Assembly (NCBI RefSeq): GCF_001702265.1
Contig: NZ_MAUE01000045.1
Coordinates: forward strand, 248,001 to 312,000
Length of the DNA: 64,000 nt
Reading direction: 5' to 3'
Origin: Pseudomonas aylmerensis
GTDB lineage: Bacteria; Pseudomonadota; Gammaproteobacteria; Pseudomonadales; Pseudomonadaceae
Below, in pieces: positions 8,550 to 18,162 of this stretch. Positions within the stretch are counted from its first letter, which is position 1. Every line of letters starts with the position of its first letter. The notes under the pieces were generated by a model. The model searched no databases and was not told where the DNA came from. It was given only the letters and a program-made list of their open reading frames with translations. The translations under genes and the position numbers were made by a program.

Positions 8550-8771
8550 ATGCCCATGTACGACTATCAATGTGCTTCCTGTGGTCATCAGTTGGAAGCC
8601 ATTCAGAAGATCAGCGCCGCGCCGCTGGTCGATTGCCCGGCCTGCAAGGCGCCAGAGCTCAAGAAGATGTTGTCCATGCCGGGCTTCCGCCTGAGCGGCA
8701 GCGGCTGGTACGAGACTGATTTCAAGACCGGCTCGAAGAAGAATCTGGCCGGCGGCGACAAAGCAGACTGA
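8550..8771 (+). CDS. FmdB-type zinc-ribbon protein
   Basis: The 73-residue product has two CxxC knuckles (YQCASCGH at residues 7-14 and CPACKAPELKK) about 20 residues apart, the FmdB putative regulatory ribbon. The segment FRLSGSGWYETDFK is also diagnostic. A small metal-binding fold is certain; the role is not known. It lies 107 bp upstream of aspS in the same direction, an arrangement I recall from other pseudomonads, and the two may share a promoter at 8463. Confidence 0.88.
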   Translation: MPMYDYQCASCGHQLEAIQKISAAPLVDCPACKAPELKKMLSMPGFRLSGSGWYETDFKTGSKKNLAGGDKAD

Positions 8772-8878
8772 GTTGAACTCCATGCGCAGGCTCCTGCATT
8801 ATCCGTCCCCTGCTTAAATGTACGGTGACGAGGCAGGCCTCCACCGAATTTCGAATTACGAGAAGTGAAACCACTACC

Positions 8879-10654
8879 ATGATGCGCAGCCACTATTGCG
8901 GCCAACTGAACGAGACCCTGGATGGTCAGGAAATCACCCTTTGCGGATGGGTTCACCGTCGCCGCGACCACGGCGGGGTGATCTTCCTCGATATCCGTGA
9001 TCGTGATGGTCTGGCCCAGGTGGTGTTCGACCCGGACCGCGCCGAGAGCTTCGCCGCCGCCGACCGTGTGCGCAGCGAGTACGTCGTCAAGATCACTGGC
9101 AAGGTTCGCCTGCGTCCGGCCGGTGCCGTGAACGCGAACATGGCCTCCGGCGCAATCGAAGTGCTGGGTTACGAGCTGGAAGTGCTGAACGAGTCGGAAA
9201 CCCCGCCGTTCCCACTCAACGAATACTCCGACGTCGGCGAAGAAACCCGCCTGCGCTACCGCTTCCTGGACCTGCGCCGTCCGGAAATGGCCGAGAAGCT
9301 GCGCCTGCGTTCGCGTATGACCACCAGCATCCGCCGCTTCCTCGACGAAAACGGCTTCCTTGACGTCGAAACGCCAATCCTGACCCGGGCTACCCCGGAA
9401 GGTGCGCGTGACTACCTGGTGCCGAGCCGTACCCACGCGGGTTCGTTCTTCGCCCTGCCGCAATCGCCACAGCTGTTCAAGCAACTGCTGATGGTCGCCG
9501 GCTTCGACCGCTACTACCAGATCGCCAAGTGCTTCCGTGACGAAGACCTGCGCGCCGACCGCCAGCCGGAATTCACCCAGATCGACATCGAGACCAGCTT
9601 CCTCGATGAAAAAGAGATCATGGACCTGACCGAGCAAATGATCCGCAACCTGTTCAAGGAAGTGCTGGACCTGGAGTTCGGCGAGTTCCCGCACATGACC
9701 TTCGAGGAAGCCATGCGCCGCTACGGTTCCGACAAGCCCGACCTGCGTATCCCGCTGGAGCTGGTGGACGTGGCCGACCAGCTCAAGGAAGTCGACTTCA
9801 AGGTGTTCAGCGGCCCGGCCAACGACCCTAAATGCCGTATCGCCGCCCTGCGCGTGCCTGGCGGCGCGAGCATGCCGCGCAAGCAGATCGACGACTACAC
9901 CAAGTTCGTCGGCATCTACGGCGCCAAGGGCCTGGCTTACATCAAGGTCAACGAGCGCGCCAATGGCGTTGACGGCCTGCAATCGCCGATCGTGAAAAAC
10001 ATTCCACTGGACAACCTCAACGCGATCCTCGATCGCGTCGGCGCGGTCGACGGCGACATCGTGTTCTTCGGTGCCGACAAAGCCAAGATCGTCAGCGAAG
10101 CCCTGGGCGCGCTGCGGATCAAGCTGGGCCACGACCTGGACCTGCTGACCTGCAAGTGGGCACCGATGTGGGTTGTCGACTTCCCGATGTTCGAAGAGAA
10201 CGACGACGGCAGCTTCAGCGCCTTGCACCACCCGTTCACTGCGCCGAAGTGCTCGCCTGAAGAGTTGGAGGCCAACCCGGCAGGCGCGTTGTCGCGCGCT
10301 TACGACATGGTGTTGAACGGCACCGAGCTGGGTGGCGGTTCGATCCGTATCCACCGCAAAGAGATGCAGCAAGCGGTGTTCCGCCTGTTGGGCATCAACG
10401 AAGCGGAACAGGAAGAGAAATTCGGCTTCCTGCTCGACGCCCTGAAATACGGCGCGCCGCCGCACGGTGGCCTGGCCTTCGGCCTGGACCGCCTGGTGAT
10501 GCTGATGACCGGCGCCCAGTCGATCCGTGAAGTGATTGCCTTCCCGAAAACCCAGAGTGCTGCGGACGTCATGACACAGGCTCCAGGTGTGGTGGATGCC
10601 AAGGCTCTGCGCGAATTGCACATCCGTCTGCGTGAGACGCCGAAGGCTGAGTAA
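8879..10654 (+). CDS. aspS: Aspartyl-tRNA synthetase (probably non-discriminating)
   Basis: This 591-residue class IIb synthetase charges tRNA-Asp. The N-terminal OB anticodon domain (CGQLNETLDGQEITLCGWV, residues 7-25) is followed by class II motif 2 (FRDEDLRADRQPEFTQID) and motif 3 (GLAFGLDRLVMLM, near the C-terminus). The bacterial GAD insert lies at about 290-410. Pseudomonas AspRS is described as non-discriminating, also acting on tRNA-Asn with GatCAB; this is family knowledge, not proven here. The start is ATG 8879 or the adjacent ATG 8882. A hairpin separates it from yebC. Confidence 0.96.
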   Translation: MMRSHYCGQLNETLDGQEITLCGWVHRRRDHGGVIFLDIRDRDGLAQVVFDPDRAESFAAADRVRSEYVVKITGKVRLRPAGAVNANMASGAIEVLGYELEVLNESETPPFPLNEYSDVGEETRLRYRFLDLRRPEMAEKLRLRSRMTTSIRRFLDENGFLDVETPILTRATPEGARDYLVPSRTHAGSFFALPQSPQLFKQLLMVAGFDRYYQIAKCFRDEDLRADRQPEFTQIDIETSFLDEKEIMDLTEQMIRNLFKEVLDLEFGEFPHMTFEEAMRRYGSDKPDLRIPLELVDVADQLKEVDFKVFSGPANDPKCRIAALRVPGGASMPRKQIDDYTKFVGIYGAKGLAYIKVNERANGVDGLQSPIVKNIPLDNLNAILDRVGAVDGDIVFFGADKAKIVSEALGALRIKLGHDLDLLTCKWAPMWVVDFPMFEENDDGSFSALHHPFTAPKCSPEELEANPAGALSRAYDMVLNGTELGGGSIRIHRKEMQQAVFRLLGINEAEQEEKFGFLLDALKYGAPPHGGLAFGLDRLVMLMTGAQSIREVIAFPKTQSAADVMTQAPGVVDAKALRELHIRLRETPKAE

Positions 10655-10695
10655 GGCCGCTGCGTGAAAGCGCACTGAGGTTTACGCAGTCTAAA

Positions 10696-10720
10696 AAGGC
10701 GCATCTTCGGATGCGCCTTT
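10696..10720 (+). terminator. Terminator-like hairpin after aspS
   Basis: AAAGGCGCAT and ATGCGCCTTT arms around a CTTCGG-type stable loop. The T stretch is short, so some read-through into yebC is possible. Confidence 0.65.
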
Positions 10721-10789
10721 GCGTTACAAGGGTTGTATCCCACCTGGGGTGGGGTTGATAAGGTTTCTACAGAATTTCGGAGTTGTGTT

Positions 10790-11536
10790 ATGGCTGGCCA
10801 TTCCAAGTGGGCGAACATCAAGCACCGCAAAGAGCGTCAGGATGCCAAGAAAGGCAAGATCTTCACCAAGTGGATCCGCGAGCTGACCGTCGCTGCCCGC
10901 CAGGGCGGCGGTGACCCAGGTTCCAACCCGCGCCTGCGCCTGGCGCTGGACAAGGCGCTGGGCGCCAACATGAGCCGCGACATCATTGATCGTGCGGTGG
11001 CCCGTGGCGCCGGTGCAGCCGATACCGACGACATGGTCGAGCTGACATACGAAGGCTACGGCCCGGGCGGCGTGGCCGTCATGGTCGAGTGCATGACCGA
11101 CAACCGCAACCGGACTGCTGCTGCCGTGCGCCATGCGTTCAGCAAGTGCGGCGGCAACCTGGGCACTGACGGCTCGGTGGCCTACCTGTTCGAGCGCAAG
11201 GGGCAGATCTCCTTCGCGCCAGGTGTGGACGAAGATGCGTTGATCGAGGCTGCCATGGAGGCGGATGCGGACGACGTGGTGAGCAACGAAGACGGCTCCA
11301 TCGACGTGTTCACCTCCTTCGCTGGCTTCTATGCCGTGCGTAACGCGCTGGAAGCTGCTGGCTTCAAGGGCACCGACGCGGAAATCGTGATGTTGCCGAC
11401 CACCAGCGCCGAGCTGGACCTGGACGGCGCGCAGAAAGTGTTGAAGCTGCTGGATATGCTCGAAGACCTGGATGACGTGCAGAACGTGTACTCCAACGCC
11501 GACATCCCTGAATCTGTAGCCGAACAGCTCTCTTAA
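10790..11536 (+). CDS. yebC: YebC/PmpR family protein
   Basis: The 248-residue product starts MAGHSKWANIKHRKERQDAK, the invariant YebC opening, and contains GYGPGGVAVMVECMTDNRNRT. YebC proteins were long treated as transcriptional regulators (PmpR acts on the quinolone signal in P. aeruginosa). More recent work links one clade to translation at proline stretches. This copy sits directly before ruvCAB, the ancestral location for the type found beside ruvC. The upstream in-frame start at 10733 is unsupported. Confidence 0.94.
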   Translation: MAGHSKWANIKHRKERQDAKKGKIFTKWIRELTVAARQGGGDPGSNPRLRLALDKALGANMSRDIIDRAVARGAGAADTDDMVELTYEGYGPGGVAVMVECMTDNRNRTAAAVRHAFSKCGGNLGTDGSVAYLFERKGQISFAPGVDEDALIEAAMEADADDVVSNEDGSIDVFTSFAGFYAVRNALEAAGFKGTDAEIVMLPTTSAELDLDGAQKVLKLLDMLEDLDDVQNVYSNADIPESVAEQLS

Positions 11537-11552
11537 GATCCATGGAAATCCA

Positions 11553-11637
11553 GTAGGCGCTGGCTTGCCTGCGAAAGCATCATCGCGGTGCCACTGACAC
11601 ACCGAGGCGCGCGCATCGCAGGCAAGCCAGCGCCCAC
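11553..11637. repeat. REPIN (inverted REP pair), b-type arms
   Basis: Arms GCGCTGGCTTGCCTGCGA and TCGCAGGCAAGCCAGCGC face each other about 45 bp apart, between yebC and ruvC. This variant has GCGC where most copies here have GAGC next to the GTGGG/CCCAC edge. Confidence 0.88.
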
Positions 11638-11705
11638 AGGGTTCTATGCTGTTACACACGATGTGTGCCTGGCACATACCGCTGTAAATCCAACCCGCAG
11701 GCGTT

Positions 11706-12230
11706 ATGACTTTAATCCTAGGTATCGACCCCGGCTCGCGCATCACCGGTTTTGGCGTGGTGCAGCAGACGCCACGTGGCTGCATCTACGTTGCATCGGG
11801 GTGCATTCGTACCGGTGCGGGCGAGCTGGCCGAGCGCTTGCAGATCGTCTATCGCGGCGTGCGTGAAGTGATCCAGACCTATGGGCCGGTGACCATGGGC
11901 ATCGAAAAGGTCTTCATGGCCAAGAATGCCGACTCGGCCCTCAAGCTCGGCCAGGCCCGGGGCGCCGCCATCGTGGCCGGTGCGGAGGAGGGCATGGAAA
12001 TCGCCGAATACACCGCGACCCAGGTCAAGCAGGCCGTGGTGGGGACCGGTGCAGCCAATAAAGAGCAGGTGCAGATGATGGTCATGCACATGCTCAAGCT
12101 CACCGCCAAGCCGCAGATCGACGCCTCGGACGCCCTGGCTATTGCGATTTGCCACGCGCATACCCGTTCCAGCCTGCTGCCCCACGGCCTCGGTACGGCA
12201 CGCAGTCGTGGCGGGCGCCTGCGTCTCTGA
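11706..12230 (+). CDS. ruvC: Holliday junction resolvase RuvC
   Basis: This 174-residue homodimeric RNase H-fold endonuclease cuts Holliday junctions behind RuvAB. The catalytic acids are visible: Asp7 in ILGIDPGS, the Glu in GIEKVF, and the two Asp in QIDASDALA. It heads the ruvC-ruvA-ruvB cluster, with a 67-bp gap to ruvA. No SOS (LexA) box CTG-N10-CAG was evident just upstream, so the cluster may be constitutive here. Confidence 0.96.
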   Translation: MTLILGIDPGSRITGFGVVQQTPRGCIYVASGCIRTGAGELAERLQIVYRGVREVIQTYGPVTMGIEKVFMAKNADSALKLGQARGAAIVAGAEEGMEIAEYTATQVKQAVVGTGAANKEQVQMMVMHMLKLTAKPQIDASDALAIAICHAHTRSSLLPHGLGTARSRGGRLRL

Positions 12231-12297
12231 TAGCATCAGCGCAACCGTTGTTTCCGGTCAGGCCATGCTCTGACCCCAAGCTTTAAGGATCTGAACC

Positions 12298-12909
12298 GTG
12301 ATTGGACGCTTGCGCGGCACCCTGGCTGAAAAACAGCCGCCGCACCTGATTCTGGATGTAAACGGGTTGGGGTATGAGCTGGAAGTGCCCATGACCACCC
12401 TGTATCGCCTACCGTCGGTCGGTGAGCCGCTGACGCTGCACACCCATCTGGTGGTGCGCGAAGACGCGCAACTACTCTATGGTTTCATCGGCAAGCGCGA
12501 CCGCGATTTCTTCCGCGAGCTGATTCGCCTCAATGGCGTGGGGCCGAAACTGGCCCTGGCATTGATGTCGAGCCTGGAAGTGGATGAGCTGGTGCGTGCC
12601 GTTTCAGCCCAGGACACCTCGGCGCTGACCAAGGTCCCGGGGGTCGGCAAGAAGACGGCCGAGCGCCTGCTGGTAGAGCTCAAGGACCGCTTTAAAGCCT
12701 GGGAAGTGCTGCCGAGCATGTTTGCCCTGGTGCCGAACCAACCGGATATGCCGGCGGGCCAGGTCGCCAGCGCCGAAAGTGATGCGGTCAGCGCGCTGAT
12801 TTCCCTGGGCTACAAGCCGCAGGAAGCCAGCAAGGCCGTATCGGCCATCAAGGACAAGAACCTGAGCAGTGAAGACATGATCCGCCGCGCCCTGAAGGGA
12901 ATGATTTAA
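12298..12909 (+). CDS. ruvA: Holliday junction branch migration protein RuvA
   Basis: The 203-residue product starts GTG (MIGRLRGTL). It has an N-terminal OB fold, a helix-hairpin-helix centre (LNGVGPKLALALM and VPGVGKKTAERLLVELKDR) and the C-terminal domain III that contacts RuvB (ALISLGYKPQEASKAV). Tetramers hold the four-way junction. The stop codon abuts the ruvB GTG with no gap, so translation is coupled. Confidence 0.96.
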   Translation: MIGRLRGTLAEKQPPHLILDVNGLGYELEVPMTTLYRLPSVGEPLTLHTHLVVREDAQLLYGFIGKRDRDFFRELIRLNGVGPKLALALMSSLEVDELVRAVSAQDTSALTKVPGVGKKTAERLLVELKDRFKAWEVLPSMFALVPNQPDMPAGQVASAESDAVSALISLGYKPQEASKAVSAIKDKNLSSEDMIRRALKGMI

Positions 12910-13968
12910 GTGATTGAAGCTGATCGTCTGATCGCGGCCACTGGCCCCCGTGACCGTGAAGAAATCCAGGACCGCGCCATCCGCCCCCTGAGCCTGGCCG
13001 ACTATATCGGCCAGCCCACCGTGCGCGAGCAGATGGAGCTGTTCATCCAGGCTGCGCGCGGGCGCAGCGAGTCCCTGGACCACACCTTGATCTTCGGCCC
13101 GCCGGGGCTTGGCAAGACCACCCTGGCCAACATCATTGCCCAGGAAATGGGCGTGTCGATCAAGTCCACCTCCGGCCCGGTGCTGGAGCGCCCAGGCGAC
13201 CTGGCGGCATTGCTGACCAATCTCGAGCCCCACGATGTGCTGTTCATCGACGAGATTCACCGGCTGTCGCCGATCGTCGAGGAAGTGCTGTACCCCGCGA
13301 TGGAAGACTTCCAGCTCGACATCATGATCGGCGAAGGCCCGGCAGCTCGCTCGATCAAGCTCGACCTGCCGCCGTTCACACTGGTCGGCGCGACCACCCG
13401 TGCCGGGATGCTGACCAACCCGCTGCGAGACCGTTTCGGCATTGTTCAACGTCTGGAGTTCTATAGCACCGCAGACCTGGCGACCATTGTCAGTCGTTCG
13501 GCGAGCATTCTCGGCCTGCCGCTGGACCCGGAAGGCGCGTTTGAAATCGCCCGCAGGGCCCGCGGCACGCCACGGATCGCCAACCGCCTGCTGCGCCGCG
13601 TGCGTGACTTTGCCGAAGTGCGTGCCAAGGGGCATATCACCAAGGCCGTGGCCGACCTGGCCTTGAACCTGCTGGATGTGGACGAGCATGGCTTCGATCA
13701 TCAGGACCGGCGTCTACTCTTGACCATGATCGAGAAGTTCGACGGTGGCCCGGTGGGGGTCGACAGCCTGGCGGCGGCCATCAGTGAAGAGCGCCACACC
13801 ATCGAGGATGTGCTGGAGCCGTACCTGATCCAGCAGGGCTACATCATGCGTACGCCGAGGGGCCGGGTAGTGACGCGGCATGCGTATCTGCACTTCGGGT
13901 TAAACATTCCGTCACGATTGGGTGAGATGCCTGTGGTAGACGAATTCCTCGATGCAGTGGACGATTAA
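12910..13968 (+). CDS. ruvB: Holliday junction branch migration ATPase RuvB
   Basis: The 352-residue AAA+ hexameric motor starts with GTG. The Walker A is GPPGLGKTTLA, the Walker B LFIDEIHRL, and sensor 1 is ATTRAGML. The C-terminal winged helix contains PRGRVVTRHAYLHFG. It drives branch migration with RuvA. It is the last gene of the cluster, with 139 bp before ybgC. Confidence 0.97.
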   Translation: MIEADRLIAATGPRDREEIQDRAIRPLSLADYIGQPTVREQMELFIQAARGRSESLDHTLIFGPPGLGKTTLANIIAQEMGVSIKSTSGPVLERPGDLAALLTNLEPHDVLFIDEIHRLSPIVEEVLYPAMEDFQLDIMIGEGPAARSIKLDLPPFTLVGATTRAGMLTNPLRDRFGIVQRLEFYSTADLATIVSRSASILGLPLDPEGAFEIARRARGTPRIANRLLRRVRDFAEVRAKGHITKAVADLALNLLDVDEHGFDHQDRRLLLTMIEKFDGGPVGVDSLAAAISEERHTIEDVLEPYLIQQGYIMRTPRGRVVTRHAYLHFGLNIPSRLGEMPVVDEFLDAVDD

Positions 13969-14107
13969 AAGCTTCACGCAAGTCGATTTATTCGATGTTT
14001 GTGCTGTCCTAGTGGCTGGCGTCGTCATTCAGTCACTGGAAATGTTTCGGTGGATGAAAAAACAGTTGCCCAGCCGGATTGGCAACCTGAGGAGTAAGCA
14101 CTAGAGT

Positions 14108-14563
14108 ATGCGCGCGCAAAACGGGGATCAGTCGTTCGCACATCGCTGTCGCGTTTATTACGAGGACACCGATGCTGGCGGCATCGTGTATTACGTCAAT
14201 TACCTCAAGTTCATGGAGCGGGCTCGAACCGAGCGGCTACGGGAGCTGGGCTTTGCCCAATCCGAGCTGGCAGGGGAGGACCTGTTGTTCGTCGTGCATT
14301 CCAGCGAGGCGCGGTATCACGCGCCGGCGCGGTTGGACGATGAACTGCTGGTCAGCGCTGAAGTAATCGAATTGAACCGTGCCAGCCTGCGTTTCAAGCA
14401 ACAGGTCAGGCGGGCAACGGATGCAACGCTGCTCTGTGAGGGGCAGTTCCTGGTGGCGTGTGTGCGCACCAACAGTTTGAAACCTCGGGCCATTCCCGAA
14501 ACTCTACGTGCGGCCTTTGCCGCCGTGAGCGGCGCGGGTAAACAATCAAAGCAGGAGATTTAG
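14108..14563 (+). CDS. ybgC: YbgC acyl-CoA thioesterase of the Tol-Pal locus
   Basis: The 151-residue hot-dog-fold thioesterase has the 4-hydroxybenzoyl-CoA thioesterase signature YYEDTDAGGIVYYVNYLKFMERAR, whose Asp is catalytic. It leads the tol operon, the usual place for ybgC. E. coli YbgC acts on acyl-ACP/CoA and associates with phospholipid synthesis enzymes. The ribosome site GAGGAG is 13 bases before ATG, rather far, but no better start exists. tolQ starts 1 base after its stop. Confidence 0.95.
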   Translation: MRAQNGDQSFAHRCRVYYEDTDAGGIVYYVNYLKFMERARTERLRELGFAQSELAGEDLLFVVHSSEARYHAPARLDDELLVSAEVIELNRASLRFKQQVRRATDATLLCEGQFLVACVRTNSLKPRAIPETLRAAFAAVSGAGKQSKQEI

Positions 14564-14564
14564 C

Positions 14565-15260
14565 GTGGAACCTACCGTCGTCGACCATTCCTCCATGTGG
14601 AGCCTGGTCAGCAATGCCAGTGTTGTGGTTCAACTGGTCATGCTGACCCTGGTAGCCGCATCGGTTACCTCTTGGGTCATGATTTTTCAGCGCAGCAACC
14701 TGCTGCGCGCCGGTCGACGTGCCCTGGAGAGCTTCGAAGAGCGCTTCTGGTCGGGTATCGACCTGTCCAAGCTGTACCGCCAGGCCGGCAGCAACCCTGA
14801 CCCGGATTCGGGCGTGGAGCAGATCTTCCGTGCCGGTTTCAAGGAGTTCTCGCGCCTGCGCCAGCAGCCGGGTGTTGATCCGGAAGCCGTGATGGAAGGC
14901 GTGGCACGTGCCATGCGCGTGGCCATCTCCCGTGAAGAAGAGAAGCTGGAGCAGAGCCTGCCGTTCCTCGCCACCGTTGGTTCGGTCAGCCCGTACATCG
15001 GCCTGTTCGGTACCGTGTGGGGGATCATGAACTCCTTCCGTGGCCTGGCCCAGGCCCAGCAAGCGACCCTGGCCACCGTGGCCCCAGGTATTGCCGAAGC
15101 CCTGATCGCCACCGCGATCGGCCTGTTCGCCGCTATCCCCGCAGTAATCGCCTACAACCGCTTTGCTGCCACCAGCGAAACGTTGATCGGCCGTTACTAC
15201 ACCTTCGCCGATGAATTCCAGGCGATCCTGCACCGTAAAGTGCACACCAGCGAAGAATAA
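14565..15260 (+). CDS. tolQ: Tol-Pal energising subunit TolQ
   Basis: The 231-residue product is an ExbB/MotA-type proton-channel protein with three membrane helices: one near residues 18-38, and two C-terminal at about 137-160 and 170-195 (SVSPYIGLFGTVWGIMNSF, ATAIGLFAAIPAVIAYN). It works with TolR to energise TolA for outer-membrane constriction at division. It starts GTG, with AGGAG 10 bases upstream. Confidence 0.96.
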   Translation: MEPTVVDHSSMWSLVSNASVVVQLVMLTLVAASVTSWVMIFQRSNLLRAGRRALESFEERFWSGIDLSKLYRQAGSNPDPDSGVEQIFRAGFKEFSRLRQQPGVDPEAVMEGVARAMRVAISREEEKLEQSLPFLATVGSVSPYIGLFGTVWGIMNSFRGLAQAQQATLATVAPGIAEALIATAIGLFAAIPAVIAYNRFAATSETLIGRYYTFADEFQAILHRKVHTSEE

Positions 15261-15274
15261 GCAGGTAATTCCCA

Positions 15275-15736
15275 ATGGCTTTAATCGCTCGAGCTCGCAA
15301 AAAGCGCAAGCCGGTCGCCGAGATGAACGTAGTGCCCTACATCGACGTGATGCTGGTGCTGCTGGTCATCTTCATGGTGACCGCGCCGATGCTCAACCAG
15401 GGCGTGAAGGTTGATCTGCCCAAGGTTTCCAGTGAAGCCTTGCCGCAAGACAACAACACACAGGTCCTGACCATTTCGATCAAGGCTGACAAGACCTATT
15501 ACTGGAACCTTGGCAGCGAAGTCGACACTCAGAAACAGCAAGACAAGGCCTTGACCCTGCCGGCGATGACCGATGCGGTGACCAAGATCATTCGCTCCGG
15601 CAACGAAGGCGGCAAGCACACCCAGGTGTTCATCCGGGGTGACAAGTCGGTTGACTACGGCTCTGTCATGGGCGCCATGGGCGGGCTGCAGAAGGCCGGC
15701 GTCGGTAACGTTGGCTTGATTACCGAGGCGCCCTGA
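15275..15736 (+). CDS. tolR: Tol-Pal protein TolR
   Basis: The 153-residue product is an ExbD/TolR protein with a basic cytoplasmic start (ARARKKRKPVAEMNVVPYID). One membrane helix carries the proton-relay Asp (PYIDVMLVLLVIFMVTAPM), and a periplasmic domain ends in GLITEAP. The TGA overlaps the tolA ATG by one base, indicating coupled translation. Confidence 0.96.
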   Translation: MALIARARKKRKPVAEMNVVPYIDVMLVLLVIFMVTAPMLNQGVKVDLPKVSSEALPQDNNTQVLTISIKADKTYYWNLGSEVDTQKQQDKALTLPAMTDAVTKIIRSGNEGGKHTQVFIRGDKSVDYGSVMGAMGGLQKAGVGNVGLITEAP

Positions 15737-16809
15737 TGCAGCAACAGCGAGAGCCGTCCGCCTCGGAAAGCTTCTTCTGGCCTAGCGTCTGGGCAATTGC
15801 CCTGCACGTCCTGGTGTTTGGCATGCTGTTCGTCAGCTTTGCCATGACCCCGGATCTGCCGCCAGCCAAGCCGATCGTGCAGGCGACCCTGTATCAGCTG
15901 AAATCGAAAAGCCAGGCCACCACCCAGACCAATCAGAAGATTGCGGGTGAGGCCCAGAAGTCGGCTGCGCGCCAGACTGAAGTCGAACAGATGGAACAGA
16001 AGAAGGTCGAGCAGGAAGCGGTGAAGGCTGCTGCGGAACAAAAGAAAGAAGAGGCGGCTCAAAAGGCCGAGGAATCGAAAAAGGCTGACGAAGCGAAGAA
16101 GGCCGACGAGGCGAAAAAGGCTGATGAAGCCAAGAAAGCCGAGAAAGCTGCCGACGCGAAAAAGGCCGAAGAGAAACAATTGGCTGATATAGCCAAGAAG
16201 AAAGCCGAAGACGAAGCGAAGAAAGCTGCCGAAGAAGAGGCCAAGAAAAAGGCCGCTGAAGACGCCAAGAAAAAGATAGTCGAAGACGCGAAGAAGAAAG
16301 CCGCCGAAGACGCCAAGAAAAAAGCTGAAGCAGACGAGGCGAAGAAGAAAATCGCCGACGACGCGAAGAAGAAAGCTGCCGCCGATGCCACCAAGAAAAA
16401 GGCCCAGGAAGCAGCGCGTAAATCCGCCGAAGAGAAAAAGGCCCAGGCCTTGGCAGATTTGCTCTCCGACACGCCGCAGCGTCAGCAAGCCTTGGCCGAT
16501 GAGCGTGGCGATGAAGTCGCGGGCAGTTTCGACGACCTGATTCGGGCACGCGCAGCAGAAGGCTGGACCCGTCCACCTTCGGCACGCAAAGGCATGACAG
16601 TAGTGCTGCAGATCGGCATGTTGCCGGACGGTACGGTGACTTCGGTCAGCGTGGCCAAGTCCAGTGGTGACGGTTCGTTCGACAGTTCGGCGGTTGCCGC
16701 GGTCAAGAACATTGGCCGGTTGACCGAGATGCAGGGAATGAAACCAAGCGACTTCGCTCCCTATCGTTCATTCAAGATGACATTCACACCTGAGGATCTA
16801 GCCTTGTGA
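15736..16809 (+). CDS. tolA: Tol-Pal periplasm-spanning protein TolA
   Basis: The 357-residue product has three domains. A membrane anchor lies at residues 13-37 (FFWPSVWAIALHVLVFGMLF). A very long Lys/Ala/Glu helix occupies about 70-235, with many repeats of the type EAKKADEAKKA. A C-terminal TonB-like domain III follows (GWTRPPSARKGMTVVLQIGMLPDGTVTSV). TolA links the TolQR motor to TolB and Pal. It overlaps tolR by 1 base and tolB by 4 bases (GTGA). Confidence 0.96.
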   Translation: MQQQREPSASESFFWPSVWAIALHVLVFGMLFVSFAMTPDLPPAKPIVQATLYQLKSKSQATTQTNQKIAGEAQKSAARQTEVEQMEQKKVEQEAVKAAAEQKKEEAAQKAEESKKADEAKKADEAKKADEAKKAEKAADAKKAEEKQLADIAKKKAEDEAKKAAEEEAKKKAAEDAKKKIVEDAKKKAAEDAKKKAEADEAKKKIADDAKKKAAADATKKKAQEAARKSAEEKKAQALADLLSDTPQRQQALADERGDEVAGSFDDLIRARAAEGWTRPPSARKGMTVVLQIGMLPDGTVTSVSVAKSSGDGSFDSSAVAAVKNIGRLTEMQGMKPSDFAPYRSFKMTFTPEDLAL

Positions 16810-18107
16810 GAAACCTTCTTCGAGGAATGCTTGTCGTTATTTGCTGTATGGCAGGGATAGCGGCGGCGGATGAAAAGAACATCCTGGTCACCAGCGGTAG
16901 CGATCGGGCCACCCCGATCGCAGTTGTACCGTTCGGTTGGCAGGGCGGCAGCGTGCTGCCGGACGACATGGCCCAGATCGTCAGCGATGACCTGCGCAAT
17001 TCCGGTTACTACGCGCCGATTCCTAAAGGCAACATGATCAGCCAGCCTACCCAGGCCAGCGAAGTCATCTTCCGTGACTGGAAAGCCGTCGGCGCCCAGT
17101 ACCTGATGGTCGGCAACATCGTTCCGGCGGGTGGTCGCCTGCAGATCCAGTACACGTTGTTCAACGTGGCCACTGAGCAGCAGGTCTTGACCGGCAGCGT
17201 TTCGGGGACTGCCGAACAGCTGCGCGACATGGCCCACTACATCTCGGACCAGTCGTTTGAAAAACTCACCGGCATCAAGGGGGCGTTCTCGACGCGCCTG
17301 TTGTATGTCACGGCTGAGCGTTTCTCCGTAGACAACACTCGTTACACTTTGCAGCGCTCGGACTATGACGGTGCACGCGCCGTGACCCTGCTGCAATCGC
17401 GTGAGCCTATCCTGTCGCCGCGTTTCGCGCCGGATGGCAAGCGTATCGCCTACGTGTCTTTCGAGCAGAAGCGTCCGCGTATCTTCGTCCAGCACATTGA
17501 TACTGGCCGTCGTGAGCAGATCACCAACTTCGAAGGCCTCAACGGTGCACCGGCCTGGTCGCCGGATGGTTCGCGCCTGGCGTTCGTGCTGTCCAAGGAC
17601 GGCAACCCGGATATCTACGTGATGAACATGGCTTCGCGCCAGATCACTCGCGCAACCAGCGGCCCGGGTATCAATACCGAACCGTTCTGGGGCAAGGATG
17701 GTTCAACCATCTACTTCACCTCTGACCGCGGCGGCAAGCCACAGGTGTACAAGGCGAACGTGAATGGTGGTGGTGCAGAGCGTGTTACTTTTATCGGTAA
17801 CTACAACGCCAATCCGAAGCTTTCGGCTGATGAAAAGACGTTGGTGATGATTCACCGTCAGGATGGTTTCACTAATTTCCGGGTTGCGGCCCAGGATTTG
17901 CAGCGTGGAACGGTAAAAATCCTCACGGATACCAACCTTGATGAGTCAGCTACTGTTGCGCCCAACGGCACCATGGTAATCTACGCCACCCGCCAGCAGG
18001 GCCGGGGAGTCTTGATGCTCGTGTCCATTAATGGACGCGTAAGGCTCCCGCTTCCTACCGCTCAAGGCGAAGTCAGAGAACCGTCCTGGTCCCCTTACCT
18101 GAACTGA
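16806..18107 (+). CDS. tolB: Tol-Pal periplasmic protein TolB
   Basis: The 433-residue product starts GTG inside the tolA end. The signal peptide ends at IAAA-DEKN near residue 21. An N-terminal alpha/beta domain (GSDRATPIAVVPF) is followed by a six-bladed propeller with repeated SPDG and DR/K motifs (APDGKRIAYVSF, WSPDGSRLAFVLS, LSADEKTLVMIH). It cycles between Pal and TolA. Confidence 0.96.
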   Translation: MRNLLRGMLVVICCMAGIAAADEKNILVTSGSDRATPIAVVPFGWQGGSVLPDDMAQIVSDDLRNSGYYAPIPKGNMISQPTQASEVIFRDWKAVGAQYLMVGNIVPAGGRLQIQYTLFNVATEQQVLTGSVSGTAEQLRDMAHYISDQSFEKLTGIKGAFSTRLLYVTAERFSVDNTRYTLQRSDYDGARAVTLLQSREPILSPRFAPDGKRIAYVSFEQKRPRIFVQHIDTGRREQITNFEGLNGAPAWSPDGSRLAFVLSKDGNPDIYVMNMASRQITRATSGPGINTEPFWGKDGSTIYFTSDRGGKPQVYKANVNGGGAERVTFIGNYNANPKLSADEKTLVMIHRQDGFTNFRVAAQDLQRGTVKILTDTNLDESATVAPNGTMVIYATRQQGRGVLMLVSINGRVRLPLPTAQGEVREPSWSPYLN

Positions 18108-18162
18108 CGCGGCGCTACAAAAAGAAATACTTAACACACTGGGGTTCATTAGGAGTTTCACG